From Actinopolymorpha alba DSM 45243 (GTDB taxonomy: Bacteria; Actinomycetota; Actinomycetes; Propionibacteriales; Actinopolymorphaceae), in the NCBI RefSeq assembly GCF_000373925.1, contig NZ_KB892746.1, forward strand, positions 220,074 to 284,073: DNA of 64,000 nt. Direction: 5' to 3'. Made by a program: the position numbers and the translations under genes. Shown here in pieces: positions 63,037 to 64,000 of the stretch (positions are counted from its first letter, which is position 1; each line of letters begins with the position of its first letter). The notes under the pieces were generated by a model, which had not been told where the DNA came from, did not search any database, and saw only the letters and a program-made list of their open reading frames with translations.

Positions 63037-63628
63037 GCACTACTTCTCCGAGCAGCCCGGCTCGAAGGCGGCGCCGCGTACCGTCGTCTTCGCCTCCCAC
63101 GGGCGTGAGTACTCCCTGGTGTCCTCGACAGGCGTCTTCTCCGGTGACCGTCTGGACCTGGGTACGTCGGTCCTCCTTCGGGAGGCGCCGCTTCCGGCGA
63201 CCGCTGGGACGTTCCTCGACCTGGGATGCGGCTACGGTCCGATCGCGTCCGTGCTGGCGACGCAGGTGCCCGGCGCCACGGTCTGGGCCGTCGACGTCAA
63301 CAGCCGCGCGCTCGATCTGGCCAGGCAGAACGCCGACCACCTCGGGGTCGGCGCGCGAGTGCGGGTGGCCGCTCCGGACGACGTTCCGGAGGACGTGCGT
63401 TTCGACCAGATCTGGTCCAACCCCCCGATCCGGATCGGTAAGCCGGCCTTGCACGCGCTGCTGGAGCGGTGGCTCTCGCGGCTGAACGACGACGGGGTGG
63501 CCTGGCTGGTGGTCTCCAAGAACCTCGGCGCCGACTCGTTGCAGCGCTGGCTGATCGACCAGGGCTGGCGGTGTGACCGGCACGCGAGCGCCAAGGGGTT
63601 CCGGGTGCTGGCGGTTCGCCGCACCTAG
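63029..63628 (+). CDS. Class I SAM methyltransferase, RsmC/RlmG-like
   Basis: 199 residues. SAM-binding motif [16 protein letters not shown], second motif [18 protein letters not shown], and the active-site motif [10 protein letters not shown], the NPP(Y/F/I) form of N-methyltransferases acting on rRNA guanine N2. It lacks the N-terminal pseudo-domain of E. coli RsmC. It is coupled to truA by overlap, which fits an RNA-modifying role; the target is not known. Confidence 0.85.
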   Translation: MAEHYFSEQPGSKAAPRTVVFASHGREYSLVSSTGVFSGDRLDLGTSVLLREAPLPATAGTFLDLGCGYGPIASVLATQVPGATVWAVDVNSRALDLARQNADHLGVGARVRVAAPDDVPEDVRFDQIWSNPPIRIGKPALHALLERWLSRLNDDGVAWLVVSKNLGADSLQRWLIDQGWRCDRHASAKGFRVLAVRRT

Positions 63629-63680
63629 ACGAGTGATTCCTAACTCTGTTCGGTGTGGCTGCTGGGATCTTGACGCAGCG

Positions 63681-63724
63681 GAGGGTATCGATGTCGTTTT
63701 GTGACGAACAACCTCGATACCCTC
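63681..63724 (+). promoter_or_regulatory. Inverted repeat across the transposase start
   Basis: GAGGGTATCGA (63681-63691) and TCGATACCCTC (63714-63724) are perfect 11-bp arms around a 22-base loop that contains the GTG start at 63701; the left arm covers the GGAGG-like site. If read through from outside, the mRNA would fold and hide the start. Confidence 0.65.
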
Positions 63725-64000
63725 CTCACCGCACTGTATGTGTACATCGATGATCACGTGGTGGAGGCGCACCAGCGGACGCCGGGTCGGCCGAAGAGAC
63801 TGACTGATGCCGAGCTGGTCTGTCTGGCGGTTGCCCAGGTTCTGTTGGGTTACCCGTCCCAGCATCACTGGCTGCGCGCCTGCTACGGCCGGCTCGGGCA
63901 CCTGTTCCCGTACCTGCCCAAACAGCCTGGCTACAGCAAACGGATCAAGGCAGCCGGGCCACTGATCGCCAAAGTGCTCGACTATCTGGCGCGGGAGGTG
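63701..64000 (+). CDS. IS982-type transposase, N-terminal part (3' truncated by window)
   Basis: 100 codons are open to the right edge: VTNNLDTLLTALYVYIDDHV, RTPGRPKRLTDAELVCLAVA, QVLLGYPSQHHWLRACYGRL, FPYLPKQPGYSKRIKAAGPL. These N-terminal blocks match IS982-family transposases in actinobacteria. GTG 63701 is the only plausible start in frame. The DDE residues lie outside the window, so completeness cannot be judged. Confidence 0.8.
   Translation, partial: MTNNLDTLLTALYVYIDDHVVEAHQRTPGRPKRLTDAELVCLAVAQVLLGYPSQHHWLRACYGRLGHLFPYLPKQPGYSKRIKAAGPLIAKVLDYLAREV

Larger units (their letters stand above)
63629..64000 (+). mobile_element. Left end of an IS982-like insertion sequence
   Basis: A transposase gene starts 72 bases after the methyltransferase stop. 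The left terminal inverted repeat must lie between 63629 and 63700, but without the right end it cannot be marked. It may have inserted at the edge of the conserved ribosomal region. Confidence 0.6.

Overview
This is about 64 kb of high-G+C DNA from an actinobacterium. The signs are many GTG and TTG starts, a TTG-initiated rpoB, a zinc-type S14, rpsD inside the alpha operon, a tRNA-Trp/secE/nusG block, and an Mce lipid-import operon between rplL and rpoB. Protein details in L11, S12 and RpoB suggest Propionibacteriales-like relatives, but that placement is an inference from memory and is weak.

Region 1 (1-10183) is accessory. It opens inside an iterative type I polyketide synthase of the PUFA/hglE type. 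The KR end of one subunit is followed by a KS-AT-DH-phosphopantetheinyl transferase subunit, a free ACP, an alpha/beta hydrolase, a family 1 glycosyltransferase, a leaderless TetR regulator with a clear operator, and an orphan TIM-barrel glycosidase-like protein. Together these look like the end of a glycosylated polyketide or lipid cluster; no enoyl reductase is in the window.

Region 2 (10226-20285) begins the conserved core: adenosine deaminase and aspartate aminotransferase on the minus strand, then tRNA-Trp, secE, nusG, rplK and rplA. Two secreted-protein genes and one lipoprotein gene follow, then rplJ and rplL with their own promoter and leader. Region 3 (20468-31591) is a complete Mce transporter operon: ATPase, two permeases, six MCE proteins and two Mce-associated membrane proteins. 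Most of its genes are joined by ATGA or GTGA overlaps, and three of its gaps are bridged by mini-ORFs. Region 4 (31592-44404) holds rpoB-rpoC and the str operon (rpsL, rpsG, fusA, tuf). Region 5 (44405-63628) holds the S10, spc and alpha operons, ending with truA and an RsmC-like methyltransferase. An IS982-type transposase runs off the right edge.

The most interesting signal is in the core genes. Several classical antibiotic targets carry non-consensus residues at positions where laboratory or clinical resistance arises: S12 (Arg43 and Ala88, streptomycin), RpoB (Asn at E. coli position 531, rifamycins), EF-Tu (Ala at E. coli position 257, GE2270-type elfamycins), L22 (rewritten tunnel hairpin), and more weakly L11 (Thr at Pro26) and S10 (His58). 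The residues were read directly from the DNA. Any resistance phenotype is inferred, and some changes may be normal for the lineage.
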